64,000 nt of DNA from positions 124,001 through 188,000 of the forward strand of contig JACOEK010000002.1 in the NCBI GenBank assembly GCA_024998595.1, read 5' to 3'. A model generated the notes under the pieces. That model did not search any database. It was not told where the DNA came from and saw only the letters and a program-made list of their open reading frames with translations. The DNA is from Nitrospira sp. GTDB taxonomy: Bacteria; Nitrospirota; Nitrospiria; Nitrospirales; Nitrospiraceae. Numbering within the stretch: position 1 is the stretch's first letter; each line of letters starts with the position of its first letter. This document shows positions 54,141 through 63,974 of the stretch, piece after piece. A program made the translations under genes and the position numbers.

Positions 54141-57100
54141 TTAGTTCCCGGTCGACATGACATCCTGCAGGAGTGTGCAAATGGCCTGGTGCAGTTGCTC
54201 CGCAGCCGATTCTTTGGTGAGATACCCCGAGGCACCCGCCTGTCGCATCGCCTCCTCCGCCTCCCGGTCGTTTCGGACCGACAGCCCGATGACGACGATA
54301 GACGGGGCAGTCTGTTTGATGCGGCGCGTCGCTTCAATGCCATCCATGATCGGCATATTCAGATCCATCACCACCACATGCGGCTTTAACTCCCCGGCAA
54401 GATTGACGGCATCCAAACCATTGCCGGCTTCGCCGACGATGGTGATATCTTCATAGGAGTCCAGGATGCTCCGTAAGCCCTGACGGACCATGGCATGATC
54501 ATCGACCAATACGACACGGACGATGCCCGCCTTGAGCTGCTTCGGACCGGGTGCGCTGGCCAGGCCACTCCCCTGCGGAGCATTCGCCAAAGCCGCCGCA
54601 TCTGAACCGCCTGCCTCACGCGCATAAGGAATAGCAATGGTCACCCTGGTCCCCTGGCCGGGGGCGGAATGCAAGGTGAGGACGCCTCCCATCACCACCA
54701 TGCGTTCGCGAATGCTGAACAAACCGTATCGGCTCGACAGTTGATCACCGAGGAAGACGGCGTTCGAATCAAATCCCCTCCCCTCATCGGCCACCAGTAT
54801 GCGCAATACATTCTCTGCGGTGACTTGCACAGTGATCGACGCCTGTTCCGACTGGGCATGCTTCACCACATTCATCAACAGTTCCCGCACCGATTGATAC
54901 AGGAGGATGGCCTGGTCGTCCGGCAGCACGAGCCGTCGTTCGTCGGCCTGCACCTCAACCTTCAGCCCATGCTGCTGCATCATATCTCCCAACCAATGCA
55001 GGGCCTTCAGCAGTCCGAACTCATGGAGAACCGGGGGGCTCAGCTGGGCGACGAGGGACCGGGTATACGTCAGAGACTGGTCGAGCAACTGATCGAGGTC
55101 ATTCAGCCATTTCTCCTGTGCGGGTTCTGCCTGCTTGCGACCCTGCGTAAGTTTGATGCGTCCCAGAACCAATAACTGCGCAAGGTAATCGTGGAGTTCG
55201 GACGCAATCCGCCGGCGCTCCTTTTGCTCCGTCAGGGTGACCTCTGTCGCGAGAGCCCTCAGACGCTCTTGGGAACGCGTCAATTGTTCGGTGCGCTCTC
55301 GAACCCGCTCTTCCAAGTCCGCCGTCCACTGCCGCAGTCGCTCTTCGGCCTGCTTGCGCTCGGTGATGTCCACGCAGGCGCCGGTCATAAACTCCGGCCG
55401 GCCGTCGTCTCCGAGAGAAATGGTTTTCCCTCGATCATAAATCCATCGTATGGTGCCATCGGGCAACACGAGGCGGAATTCGGCGTCGAAATCGACGGGA
55501 GATTCGCGGCACCGATCGCAGGCAAGGCGCACCGCGTCGCGATCGTCGGGGTGGACGAGACGGAGAAACTGATCGAGCGAACGGGCCGTCTGTCCTGATG
55601 CGAGACCAAACAACTGATCCAGCGCGTCATCCCACGTCAACTCGTCGGTACGGATATTCCATCGAAAGGTGCCCGTGTGGGAGGCGTTGAGCGCGACAAG
55701 CAATCGCTCGGTTTTCTCTCGCAGATCATCCTGGGCCTGCTTGAGACCACTGATGTCCAGGTTGATGCCGGCCCAGGCGACGATTCGTCCTCCCTGATCG
55801 AGCACCGGCACGCCACGCGCCAAAATCGGGTGGTAGTGCCCGTCGACTCCGAGGACGCGATGCTCGCAATCCCACACCGTTCCCGTTCGCACACATTCTT
55901 TCCATGCGACCATCGTTCGCTCCACATCATCCGGGTGGAGCACACGCCCCCAACCATCATCGGCGCACTCTTCCTGGCTCAATCCCACAAGATCCAGGAA
56001 TGATTCACTCACGTACGTATTGCGGCCCTCCGCATTGCAGACCCAGATCCCGTAGTCGATCGACTCGCCGATTGCCCGATACAGGGCCTCGCTTCGACGA
56101 AGCGCGTTCTCCGCCTCGCGTTGGGCCGTGACGTCGGTATTGGTCCCGAACCATCGCAGCACCTTCCCCGCTTCGTCTCGAATCGGCACCGCTCGCGACA
56201 GGAACCATCGATATTCGCCGTCGCGCCCCCGTAGCGGAAAGGTGTCTTCCCAAAACTCTCCTGCTTCGAGACAACGACGAAACTTTGCGGTGACTCGTTC
56301 GACATGATCCGGGTGCTGAACCTTTTGCCATCCCCAGCCCTGCATTTCATCCAAGGAGGTGCCCGTATACTCAAACCATCGCCGGTTGTACCAAAAGATC
56401 GCTCCCTCGGCGTCGGTCATCCAGGCAAATTGCGCGATGTGATCGGCCATCGTGCGGAACTTTTCTTCACTCGCCCGTAACGCCTCCTCAATGCGCTTAT
56501 GCTCCGCCAGCTCTTTCTGTACTGCTGCATAGAGATTGGCATTGTCGATGGCCACGGCGGCTTGCGCGGCAATCCCCACCAGGACCTGTTCGGCTTCCTG
56601 GGTGAAAACCCCCGGTCGGTGATGGCCGAAAAACAATCCACCCAGGACCTCTCCGGAACGGGACACCACCGGCACGGCGAGATAACTTCGAACGGGCAGA
56701 TGGCCTTTCGGCATCCCGTGGTGCGGCGACATCGTGCCATAGCGGGGATCGGCCAGAATGTCCGGCACCCGGATAGGACCTTCTCCACGGAATGTCGGAC
56801 CGAACACCGGCGTGTTCCTCGGCATACCGAAGCCGGTAAACGCCTCGCGCGACGCGCCGGAGAGGGTAAACAGTTGATACTGTTCTCCTTCGTCATTCGT
56901 TTCATTGTAAAAAAACGCCCCGAACTCCGCCCCGCTGACTTCACGGCCGGCATCCGTCACTGCCTGAACGAGTTTGCTCAGATCCAGCTCCGCCGCCAGC
57001 GTACTTCCCACGCGGTTCAGAATCTCCAGCGAGCGCGAATGTTCGGCGAGGGCCCTGTTCGTACGTAATCGATCCAAGGCCACCGCCGTATATTGAGAGA

Positions 57101-59132
57101 CGATCCGGAGAAACTCGATTTCATCCTCGTCAAAGGCAGGACGGGTGCGGCTGGCGAAGGACAACGTCCCCAGAAGATGGTCACCCGCCATGAGCGGATG
57201 ACAGGCGTAGGTCTGGATGCCTAAACCTCGAACCAGTGCGGCCTTGTCATAGTCGGAATGCTGAATATCGTTGGCGATGATCCGCTTCCGCTGCTGCGCT
57301 ACAGTGCCGCAGATGGCTTGGCCGAACTCCAGCCGTTCGAACGATCGAACGATCTGCTCCGGCACCCCGGCGCTGGAGTGAAGCCGCAACGCCCGTCCTG
57401 TTTCGTCGACCATGAAATTGAAATAGGTGTCCACATTTAGATGCGCAGCCACTTTGGGAAACAACTCTCGCACGATGGTTTCAGGATTACGGGCGCTGAG
57501 CAGTTGCGCAAGCGTTTCCGACAGGAGCCGCGCCCGTTCAGCCCGTTTTTCCGCGGACGCATCCGCCTGCTTCCGAAGCGTAATGTCGCGAATCGTGGCA
57601 TAGCCCCATCCCTGATCAAGGACGGTCACGCTGAGCTCGGCATCGAAAGAGGAGCCGTCTTTTCGAATCGCCTTTCGCTCGAATCGAAGGGCCTTCCCCT
57701 GCTGCACTTCGGCAAATCGTTGATCGAAAAGATGCCGTTTGTCGGCCTCGTACGTATCCCGAATGTGCAGGCCGATCAGTTCTTCCCGGCTGTACCCCAG
57801 CAGGCGACTGGCGACCTCATTGGCCATGACAATTCGACCGGCGGCATCGCACACATAAATGCCATCGTGGGCCTGCTCGAGGAGGGTTCGATAGACCCTC
57901 TCGCTCCGTCGAAGCGCCGCTTCCGTCTGTTTCCGGTCGGTGATGTCGACCAGCATGTTGACGGCCCCCACCACGGTTCCCGTCGCGTCCTTGGTCGGAT
58001 GGGGATACGCCAAGACATGCCGGCGTGAACCGTCCGGCCGTTCGATCACGATCTCGGCTGCCTCTATCGCTCGGCTTTCTTTCAGCGCCACCGCCATCGG
58101 GCACCGATCCAGTGAAAGCGCCTCGCCATCGGGACGATAGATGCGAGATGATCCGCACCATCGATCCTGAGAGAGATCCGGCAGACGGCCCCACAGCGCC
58201 ACGGCGGCACTGTTGTGAAATTGGATACGCCCTTGCGCGTCTGTTGCATAGACAGCAATAGGCAGGTGCTGCAAGAGCTGGCGATATCGCTCCTCGTTGT
58301 CGCGTAACACCACTTCCCACCGATGGCGATCCGTCACGTCCGTCACCAACGCGACCCAGCCTCGCCCGCCATCTCCTCCAGGATCGGGCACGTACACCAC
58401 CTGAAGGAGTCGTTCCCCGAGGGTTCCAAACGGCAATTCCAGGCGGAACTCGACGGTGTGCCCGTTTAACACCTGGTCAATGTACGTCTCGATACGGCTA
58501 TAGACTGCCTGCCCTAAGATCTCCGAGACATGTTTCCCGACGACGTCTTCGACCGGCAGGCCGACCAGTGTGGCATAGCCCTTGTTGATGAACCGGTACC
58601 GCCGGTCCCCGTCACAATAGGCAATGGCCAGCGGTGCATGATCCAGGATCAACTGAAGCCGATCCTGACTTTGATCGAGCGCATCCTGGAGATCACTTTG
58701 ATTGGTGATGTCGATCGCCATGCCGCCCACCAGCAGCACCTCACCATCCTGACCGAATATCGGAAACTTACGCACCAGCGAACGATGAACGCCGTCTGCC
58801 TGGGCGAGTTCCTCCACGGTTTCGATGGCAATCTTTCCGGTAATCACCTGTTGATCGTTGGCTTGGAATTGTGCGGCGGTTGCCGGTGGAAACAGTTCAT
58901 CATCCGTTCGGCCGACCACCTCCGGCCCAACGGCGCCGAACACGTGCCGGGCGGCGTCGTTGACATACACGTACCTGCCCTGGCGGTTCTTGATCCACGC
59001 CAGGCCGAGGAAATGCTGCGCAAAATGGGTGAACTGCGGCTCGTTGTCGCCGTCGATCCCTTGCCGGGAGTCGGCTGAGCTGCCATTCCCTGTGGAAGCA
59101 CGATTGTGACCGAGTTCGTCCGCTGGATTCAT
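54141..59132 (-). CDS. Very large multi-PAS/GAF sensor histidine kinase with C-terminal receiver
   Basis: 1663 residues, no membrane helix. Domains in order are four PAS (about 30-150, 155-275, 285-405, 410-530), two GAF (about 555-710 and 720-890), three PAS (about 905-1030, 1035-1155, 1165-1290), and a HisKA_3-type kinase with phospho-His in RRRIASELHDYLAQ. An ATPase domain (VRELLMNVVKHAQ, DEGRGFD) and a NarL-type receiver (about 1545-1655; Asp in HVVVMDLNMPIMDG) close it. The receiver lacks the usual helix-turn-helix output, so another protein must act on DNA. It would integrate several intracellular signals. The partner is not in the window. Confidence 0.93.
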   Translation of the reverse strand: MNPADELGHNRASTGNGSSADSRQGIDGDNEPQFTHFAQHFLGLAWIKNRQGRYVYVNDAARHVFGAVGPEVVGRTDDELFPPATAAQFQANDQQVITGKIAIETVEELAQADGVHRSLVRKFPIFGQDGEVLLVGGMAIDITNQSDLQDALDQSQDRLQLILDHAPLAIAYCDGDRRYRFINKGYATLVGLPVEDVVGKHVSEILGQAVYSRIETYIDQVLNGHTVEFRLELPFGTLGERLLQVVYVPDPGGDGGRGWVALVTDVTDRHRWEVVLRDNEERYRQLLQHLPIAVYATDAQGRIQFHNSAAVALWGRLPDLSQDRWCGSSRIYRPDGEALSLDRCPMAVALKESRAIEAAEIVIERPDGSRRHVLAYPHPTKDATGTVVGAVNMLVDITDRKQTEAALRRSERVYRTLLEQAHDGIYVCDAAGRIVMANEVASRLLGYSREELIGLHIRDTYEADKRHLFDQRFAEVQQGKALRFERKAIRKDGSSFDAELSVTVLDQGWGYATIRDITLRKQADASAEKRAERARLLSETLAQLLSARNPETIVRELFPKVAAHLNVDTYFNFMVDETGRALRLHSSAGVPEQIVRSFERLEFGQAICGTVAQQRKRIIANDIQHSDYDKAALVRGLGIQTYACHPLMAGDHLLGTLSFASRTRPAFDEDEIEFLRIVSQYTAVALDRLRTNRALAEHSRSLEILNRVGSTLAAELDLSKLVQAVTDAGREVSGAEFGAFFYNETNDEGEQYQLFTLSGASREAFTGFGMPRNTPVFGPTFRGEGPIRVPDILADPRYGTMSPHHGMPKGHLPVRSYLAVPVVSRSGEVLGGLFFGHHRPGVFTQEAEQVLVGIAAQAAVAIDNANLYAAVQKELAEHKRIEEALRASEEKFRTMADHIAQFAWMTDAEGAIFWYNRRWFEYTGTSLDEMQGWGWQKVQHPDHVERVTAKFRRCLEAGEFWEDTFPLRGRDGEYRWFLSRAVPIRDEAGKVLRWFGTNTDVTAQREAENALRRSEALYRAIGESIDYGIWVCNAEGRNTYVSESFLDLVGLSQEECADDGWGRVLHPDDVERTMVAWKECVRTGTVWDCEHRVLGVDGHYHPILARGVPVLDQGGRIVAWAGINLDISGLKQAQDDLREKTERLLVALNASHTGTFRWNIRTDELTWDDALDQLFGLASGQTARSLDQFLRLVHPDDRDAVRLACDRCRESPVDFDAEFRLVLPDGTIRWIYDRGKTISLGDDGRPEFMTGACVDITERKQAEERLRQWTADLEERVRERTEQLTRSQERLRALATEVTLTEQKERRRIASELHDYLAQLLVLGRIKLTQGRKQAEPAQEKWLNDLDQLLDQSLTYTRSLVAQLSPPVLHEFGLLKALHWLGDMMQQHGLKVEVQADERRLVLPDDQAILLYQSVRELLMNVVKHAQSEQASITVQVTAENVLRILVADEGRGFDSNAVFLGDQLSSRYGLFSIRERMVVMGGVLTLHSAPGQGTRVTIAIPYAREAGGSDAAALANAPQGSGLASAPGPKQLKAGIVRVVLVDDHAMVRQGLRSILDSYEDITIVGEAGNGLDAVNLAGELKPHVVVMDLNMPIMDGIEATRRIKQTAPSIVVIGLSVRNDREAEEAMRQAGASGYLTKESAAEQLHQAICTLLQDVMSTGN

Positions 59133-60101
59133 CGTTTTCCCGTGAACATACTCGGTCTCTCAGTGGCAGATAGGGGGGATATCCTCGATGCAGTTACTGT
59201 ATGGCAATTACATTCACCATCGCAACCTGTGTGACCTGCAGAAGGACCACCTAACAGATACATGGCGGTCTTTCACTGAGCTGCTTGCGCCTGTCACATT
59301 CTATCTGAAAAAGGCCGTAGGAATCAGACAAGCGGCCTGTGAGCCATCGAAGCGGCAGACTCACAAACTGAGCGTCCGAGGGACAAATATCGTAATGCCG
59401 AGAACGGATATGCCTCAACCTAGGAAGAACCCTAGTGAGGGGTGGGGGATGATTGAGATGTCTGTGGGTGGAGGCAGCGATGCTGGTCGAGGGAATGAAG
59501 ATGTATCAACAGTGCCGCGCAGGCCAAATGGGAAAGGCTGAAGCGCCGGCACTCCGTCGGCATGTCAGGAGGGAGGAGCAACCAGGAGAGGAGGGACATT
59601 GATCAGTTCATACGGCCATACACTGCCGTGGAGCGGGGAGCGGAGCAGCCGATACTTTCCTGCCGCCAGGTGAAGCGTCTCTCAACCTCTCGACCGGCCT
59701 TGCGCCGGGTCACGTTGCAAAGCAGAGACCAGACCGACCGCAAAAACTCCCAGCTAAACAAGGATAGGGGCGCATCTTTTCCGGAGTCATGGCACCAGGC
59801 ACTCCACATCCCTGATCGCACCTTCCGTACCCCCGCAAATCTAGACATTCGCCGTTGAGTCTTCACTCGTCATCCTCCTTCATGCCGCCGGAGAACATGA
59901 GCCACGTTATGCGCCTCCTCGTAAAGCGCATGATCATGACGGTAGCATGCGATCGCCGATCCTCCAAAATAGAATTGAATTTGATGCGATCAGCGCTCGA
60001 CGGCGTCAGCCGGGCACCAGGCAGGCATGGATTCGTCTGGTTGATTCTCAGGGCATTTGAAGGCACATTGACCCCCGAACGTTCTTGGAGGCCAAGCATC
60101 G
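59133..60101. other. Gene-poor region of 969 bp
   Basis: Between the large kinase and the GNAT gene I find no convincing gene. The open frames here (59188-59541, 59562-59858, and short ones on the - strand) have no ribosome site or family resemblance. There is a small inverted repeat CTAGG-6-CCTAG near 59430. The region could hold the kinase promoter (- strand), a decayed gene or an undetected RNA. Confidence 0.5.
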
Positions 60102-60584
60102 ATGATGAAGCGTGACGAACAGATCCGCGCAGAACTCGTGGACTGGGCTACAGCAGAGCCATTGATCCGATCCATCCGGGAAACTGTCTTCATCCACGAA
60201 CAGGGAGTGCCGGTCGAACTGGAATGGGACGGGCTCGATTCATCGTGTGCCCATGTGCTGGCCCGGAATGGACACCGTGAAGCTATCGGCACGGCGCGCA
60301 TGCAACAGAACGGCACGATCGGCAGAATGGCCGTGCATAAGGACTGGCGCGGTCGCGGCGCGGGCCGCGCCTTGCTTCACGTATTACTTGATCTCGCGCT
60401 CAGGCAAGGGCTCCCCCGCGTAACCCTGTCGGCCCAAACTCACGCCGTCGGCTTCTACGAACGAGCTGGATTCCATATTGTCGGCGAGCTCTTTATGGAT
60501 GCCGGTATTCCGCATCGGAAGATGGTGAGGGAAATGCTGAGGCACGACGCCGGAGAAGAGAAACGTGGGCAGGCATCATCGTAG
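60102..60584 (+). CDS. GNAT-family N-acetyltransferase
   Basis: 160 residues from ATG 60102 (GGAGG about 11 nt upstream). The acetyl-CoA loop is present in MAVHKDWRGRGAGRALLHVLL (Q/R-x2-G-x-G/A pattern), and the C-terminal strand/helix VTLSAQTHAVGFYERAGF is typical. It resembles the ElaA/YjcF-like small acetyltransferases, whose substrates are mostly unknown. The following gene begins 63 bp later on the same strand. Confidence 0.88.
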   Translation: MMKRDEQIRAELVDWATAEPLIRSIRETVFIHEQGVPVELEWDGLDSSCAHVLARNGHREAIGTARMQQNGTIGRMAVHKDWRGRGAGRALLHVLLDLALRQGLPRVTLSAQTHAVGFYERAGFHIVGELFMDAGIPHRKMVREMLRHDAGEEKRGQASS

Positions 60585-60647
60585 GCCAATGATCCCCATT
60601 GCGTTTTTCATTGGAAAAGCCGCCGACCTACGAGACACTTTCCCGGT

Positions 60648-61478
60648 ATGGCAACGCCACCCATCGCGACACCTGACGTTTCATCAACGTGGTCGCCCAG
60701 GGAACAGCGCTATTCCCTCCTTCAGCGCTGCCGCTCGCTCTATCATGGGCTATGGTTTCGCCTGTCGGAATGGATACGGTGGTCGAGACGGCCCTATCAT
60801 GAAACACCGATCGGCTGCCTCTCCGGACTGGCGTCCTGGCAGATCACACGCATCGACGAGTTGCGGGAGCACTATCAAGTGTGTTTCGAGTCTCACTACG
60901 GCCAGCATACCGCGCTGGCCAACTATGCCTATCTCGATCTGTTGGACCGGGCCTCGACGATCGCGAAACAGCCGATTCCTCAGGGGATCGCCGTCACAGA
61001 TGTGGGTTGCGCGAACTTTTGGTACGCCCGAGCCCTGCAGGCATTCTTTCGCCCGGCGACGTTGACAGGTGTGGACGTGGAGGGATTTCGGCTCTACCCT
61101 ACCGGGTACAGTCGCTATGATGCCGCGCGCGGATATATCGTGCAGCTTCCGCACACGTCGTTTGTGGTGGCGAACTATTGTGAAATGGAGAGCCGGGCCG
61201 ACGTGATCACCGCCTGGTATCCCTTCGTGACACCGTCGCCGGTACTTGCGTGGCGACTTCCTCTGAGGGTCTTTTCACCTGAGCGGCTGTTTGAGCGGAT
61301 CGCGCGCAATCTTACGGCGCACGGTCTGTTCTTCATGGTGAACCAGGGCATCGAGGAGGCGGCAATCGCCGCGACCTACTGCCGACGGGCGGGACTTCGT
61401 TTCATCGATCAGTGGGTGCATTCACAACCGCTACGCGCAAGACCCCATCCTCCGGTCGCCTCCTGGTGGACCACCTAG
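60648..61478 (+). CDS. SAM methyltransferase-like protein of unknown substrate
   Basis: 276 residues. The segment ITDVGCANFWYARAL-like (IAVTDVGCANFWYAR) followed by LTGVDVEGFRL is a class I methyltransferase motif I and II pair. Further on come ADVITAWYPFVTPS, where motif IV would lie, and a C-terminal domain with GLFFMVNQG. The N-terminal 90 residues are helical and basic. The ATG lacks a clear ribosome site. No neighbour hints at the substrate; the GNAT gene upstream is on the same strand. A non-enzymatic methyltransferase fold is possible. Confidence 0.65.
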   Translation: MATPPIATPDVSSTWSPREQRYSLLQRCRSLYHGLWFRLSEWIRWSRRPYHETPIGCLSGLASWQITRIDELREHYQVCFESHYGQHTALANYAYLDLLDRASTIAKQPIPQGIAVTDVGCANFWYARALQAFFRPATLTGVDVEGFRLYPTGYSRYDAARGYIVQLPHTSFVVANYCEMESRADVITAWYPFVTPSPVLAWRLPLRVFSPERLFERIARNLTAHGLFFMVNQGIEEAAIAATYCRRAGLRFIDQWVHSQPLRARPHPPVASWWTT

Positions 61479-61502
61479 CGCTGCCCATCACATTGGGGGA
61501 TC

Positions 61503-61826
61503 TCACTTGTAGCGCATTGCCCCGCGATCTGAGAGCGAGGTCTGGGCAATTTTCACGATGTTGACAATTTGGTCGTCAAGATCGACTTCGATCCGCACGA
61601 GGTCACCCTTCGCAAATGATTCCCGCTTCATCCCCACGGACTGGGCGACCCGAAACATCCGCACTTGCCCGTCTTGCGTCTTGAAGGTGAGGACTTGATT
61701 CCGTGAATCCACATGCTCGACCGAACTGACCGGAAAGACCGCTGCGGTTTGGAATGCCTGAACCAAGCCGGCGGTTCCGATCCCCCACACAAACATGAGA
61801 GTCGCCAGGATTTTCCTTGTCATCAT
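61503..61826 (-). CDS. Small exported protein of unknown function
   Basis: 107 residues from ATG 61826 (or ATG 61823; GGAGGG lies directly upstream, fitting either). A signal peptide MMTRKILATLMFVWGIGTAGLV with Ala cleavage near VQA-FQ is followed by a small beta-strand domain (VEHVDSRNQVLTFKTQDGQ, LVRIEVDLDDQIVNIVKI), like the short barrel of OB or SH3 type. No motif recognised. It is convergent with the methyltransferase-like gene (24 bp apart) and lies about 240 bp from the GH13 gene. Confidence 0.72.
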   Translation of the reverse strand: MMTRKILATLMFVWGIGTAGLVQAFQTAAVFPVSSVEHVDSRNQVLTFKTQDGQVRMFRVAQSVGMKRESFAKGDLVRIEVDLDDQIVNIVKIAQTSLSDRGAMRYK

Positions 61827-62063
61827 GCCCTCCCTCTCCGCGCCGTTGCACGACCATGCATGAAAATTCTTCCCGGACACCCTCACTCTATCCCCGATAC
61901 CTAAGGCAGTCTGTCGCCGATGGTGCTAATCCAGGGTGGAATATCCGCCGCAACGTGAGGTCGTCTGTGCTACGCAAAATTACGATGATGTTGCTGGAGG
62001 AAGGAATGGCAGAAACTTCAGTCGGCAAGAAGACACGAGACGCGTATCAGAAACATCACACGT

Positions 62064-63974
62064 CTATCGGGAAAAAATCAGGAGGCTGTTCGCGGGCAGG
62101 ACGATGTCGGCAGAGTAGCCAAATCCATGCAGAGGCTGCGCGGTTGCAACAACACGGCCGTTGTTGCCTGCCACGCCTGCATTGATCCAGTTTTCATAGA
62201 CATCGCTATTGAACACTTCGCGCCACTCTCCGCCGCCTGGCAGGCCGACCCGGTACCCGACGCGGGTGAAGTTGGCCAGATGCACAATGACCATCACGTC
62301 ATAACCTTCGCCGTCAACCCAGCGATGGAAGGCCAGCACCCGGTTGTCATTGTGGACGTGGGTGACGCGAAACCCCCGTCCGCGCAACGCAGGTGATCGG
62401 CGGCGCAGCGCCAGCAGTTCCCGCGTGAAGCGGAGGTGATCGAGCATCTGTCTGTCGCCCTGATCGAGGCCGGCCCAATACAGCAACAGGTCGCGGTGGG
62501 AGACGAAGTCGTCCGACCATTGCTTATCTTCCAGGAACTCCTGCCCCATGAACAACATCGGAATCCCGGGCGCCGTCAGACTGAGACCGGTCGCCACGCG
62601 CGCCCGGCTGCGGGCAAACCAGGACCGAGGATGACCGGGATCGCCCAACCGCGCAACACGTGGTTCGCGACCCTTGTACACGATATCGTGGTTCTCCGGC
62701 CCCTGGACGAAACGCCACGGTTCAGGAAATCCTTCGGGCCAGAGACTCTGTGCCAACCCGGTCATATTGAGCGGCCGTTCGTCCGGAACACTGGCGCTGC
62801 CGATCACGTCCCGAATGGCAATGCGCAGACCGTCGGTCAGTGTCGTATCAAACCCGGCCCCAACCGGAGGAGGCGCGACGATGAACGGATTCACGTCCCA
62901 ATATTCTGCATGGTGTAAGGCCGCGGGCCGGTGCGCGTGCAGGGTGGACGTGAGGTCCTGACAAAAACGCCAGCCGTCCGGCGCGCCGTCATGGTCGATT
63001 ACGCTCACCTGGTCATACCGGAATCCATCGATCCGGTATTCACTGAGAAAAAACTTGGCATTCTGAATCAGGAAGTCGCGCACGTCCGGCTTGGAAAAAT
63101 CGAACACCAGCCCGCCCGCATGGCCCTTGTCGGTAAAGTAGAGGGAATTCCGCTGACCGCCTGCCTGATCCTGCCGATCGAAGAAATACAGGCTTTGATC
63201 GCCGAACTCCCCGCCCGCATGGTTGTAAACCACATCGAGCAACACAGCCAGCCCGTGAAGATGGGCCAGGTCCACCAACGCCTTCAGCTGATTCATCTCC
63301 CCGCGCAAGTCAGCTGCCTGATACCGCCGCAAGCCCTTTGCATCCAGCAGCTTGTTCACCTCCGTCAGGTAGGCAGGCAGTTCGGCATCGGCCACGGCGA
63401 AATCCATTTCAGGCGAAAAATAGTCGGTGCCGTTGTAGCCAAGACTGAAGCTGGTCTGAAATTCCTGAATGGGCATGAGCTGCAGAGCGGTCACCCCAAG
63501 TTCGGCCAGATAGGGCAGCTTGCGCGTCACATCGAGAAACGTGCCGCCCTTGTGCGGCAGATTCGGCGTGAAAAAGGTACCGACATGGAGCTGATAGATG
63601 ACGAATTCGTGGAACGGCGGCGTGACATAGCCGCTCTCGTGCCAGGGGAAGTCGGTGCGGCGAATGATGCATTCGGCGGGAAACGGTGATTCCAGCTCGC
63701 GGGCATAGGGATCGCGCTTCAGCCCCTCGCTTCCTTCGCCGACGACGTAAAACATGTAGCGCTGACGATCCCTCACGCGGGGGATGAAGCCACGCCAATG
63801 GCCCTGCTGATCTCGCGTGAGCAGGGCGGCGTCGTTGCGCACGCGATGATTGAAGTCTCCCAGCACATAGACGGACTTGGCATGCGGAGCCCAGCAGCGA
63901 AACGTCGCGCCGCCGGCCACCAGGGTGGCACCCATGGGAGTGTCGGAATGAATGTGGGCAAGCGAGGCGGGCAT
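62064..63974 (-). CDS. GH13-family alpha-glucan enzyme (branching enzyme/amylase-like)
   Basis: 636 residues; GGAGG is 7 nt before ATG 63974. An N-terminal CBM48-like domain (FRCWAPHAKSVYVLGDF) precedes the catalytic barrel. GH13 residues are in place: DVVYNH (247-252), nucleophile D321 in GFRYDQ, acid/base E357 in HHAEYWD, and D430 in GPENHD. The C-terminal beta domain (EWREVFNSDVYENW) is of the alpha-amylase C type found in branching enzymes. It would act on glycogen or similar alpha-glucan. Trehalose-forming TreZ is a less likely alternative, and no glycogen genes are adjacent. Confidence 0.85.
   Translation of the reverse strand: MPASLAHIHSDTPMGATLVAGGATFRCWAPHAKSVYVLGDFNHRVRNDAALLTRDQQGHWRGFIPRVRDRQRYMFYVVGEGSEGLKRDPYARELESPFPAECIIRRTDFPWHESGYVTPPFHEFVIYQLHVGTFFTPNLPHKGGTFLDVTRKLPYLAELGVTALQLMPIQEFQTSFSLGYNGTDYFSPEMDFAVADAELPAYLTEVNKLLDAKGLRRYQAADLRGEMNQLKALVDLAHLHGLAVLLDVVYNHAGGEFGDQSLYFFDRQDQAGGQRNSLYFTDKGHAGGLVFDFSKPDVRDFLIQNAKFFLSEYRIDGFRYDQVSVIDHDGAPDGWRFCQDLTSTLHAHRPAALHHAEYWDVNPFIVAPPPVGAGFDTTLTDGLRIAIRDVIGSASVPDERPLNMTGLAQSLWPEGFPEPWRFVQGPENHDIVYKGREPRVARLGDPGHPRSWFARSRARVATGLSLTAPGIPMLFMGQEFLEDKQWSDDFVSHRDLLLYWAGLDQGDRQMLDHLRFTRELLALRRRSPALRGRGFRVTHVHNDNRVLAFHRWVDGEGYDVMVIVHLANFTRVGYRVGLPGGGEWREVFNSDVYENWINAGVAGNNGRVVATAQPLHGFGYSADIVLPANSLLIFSR

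Noticed and set aside
59188-59541. 117-codon open frame on the + strand after the large kinase
   Set aside because: No ribosome site, irregular composition and no recognisable motif; likely chance.
62006-62185. Small + strand open frame with GGAGGAAGGA before the ATG
   Set aside because: It runs antisense into the GH13 gene end and has a composition drift at that point; a peptide is possible but unsupported.
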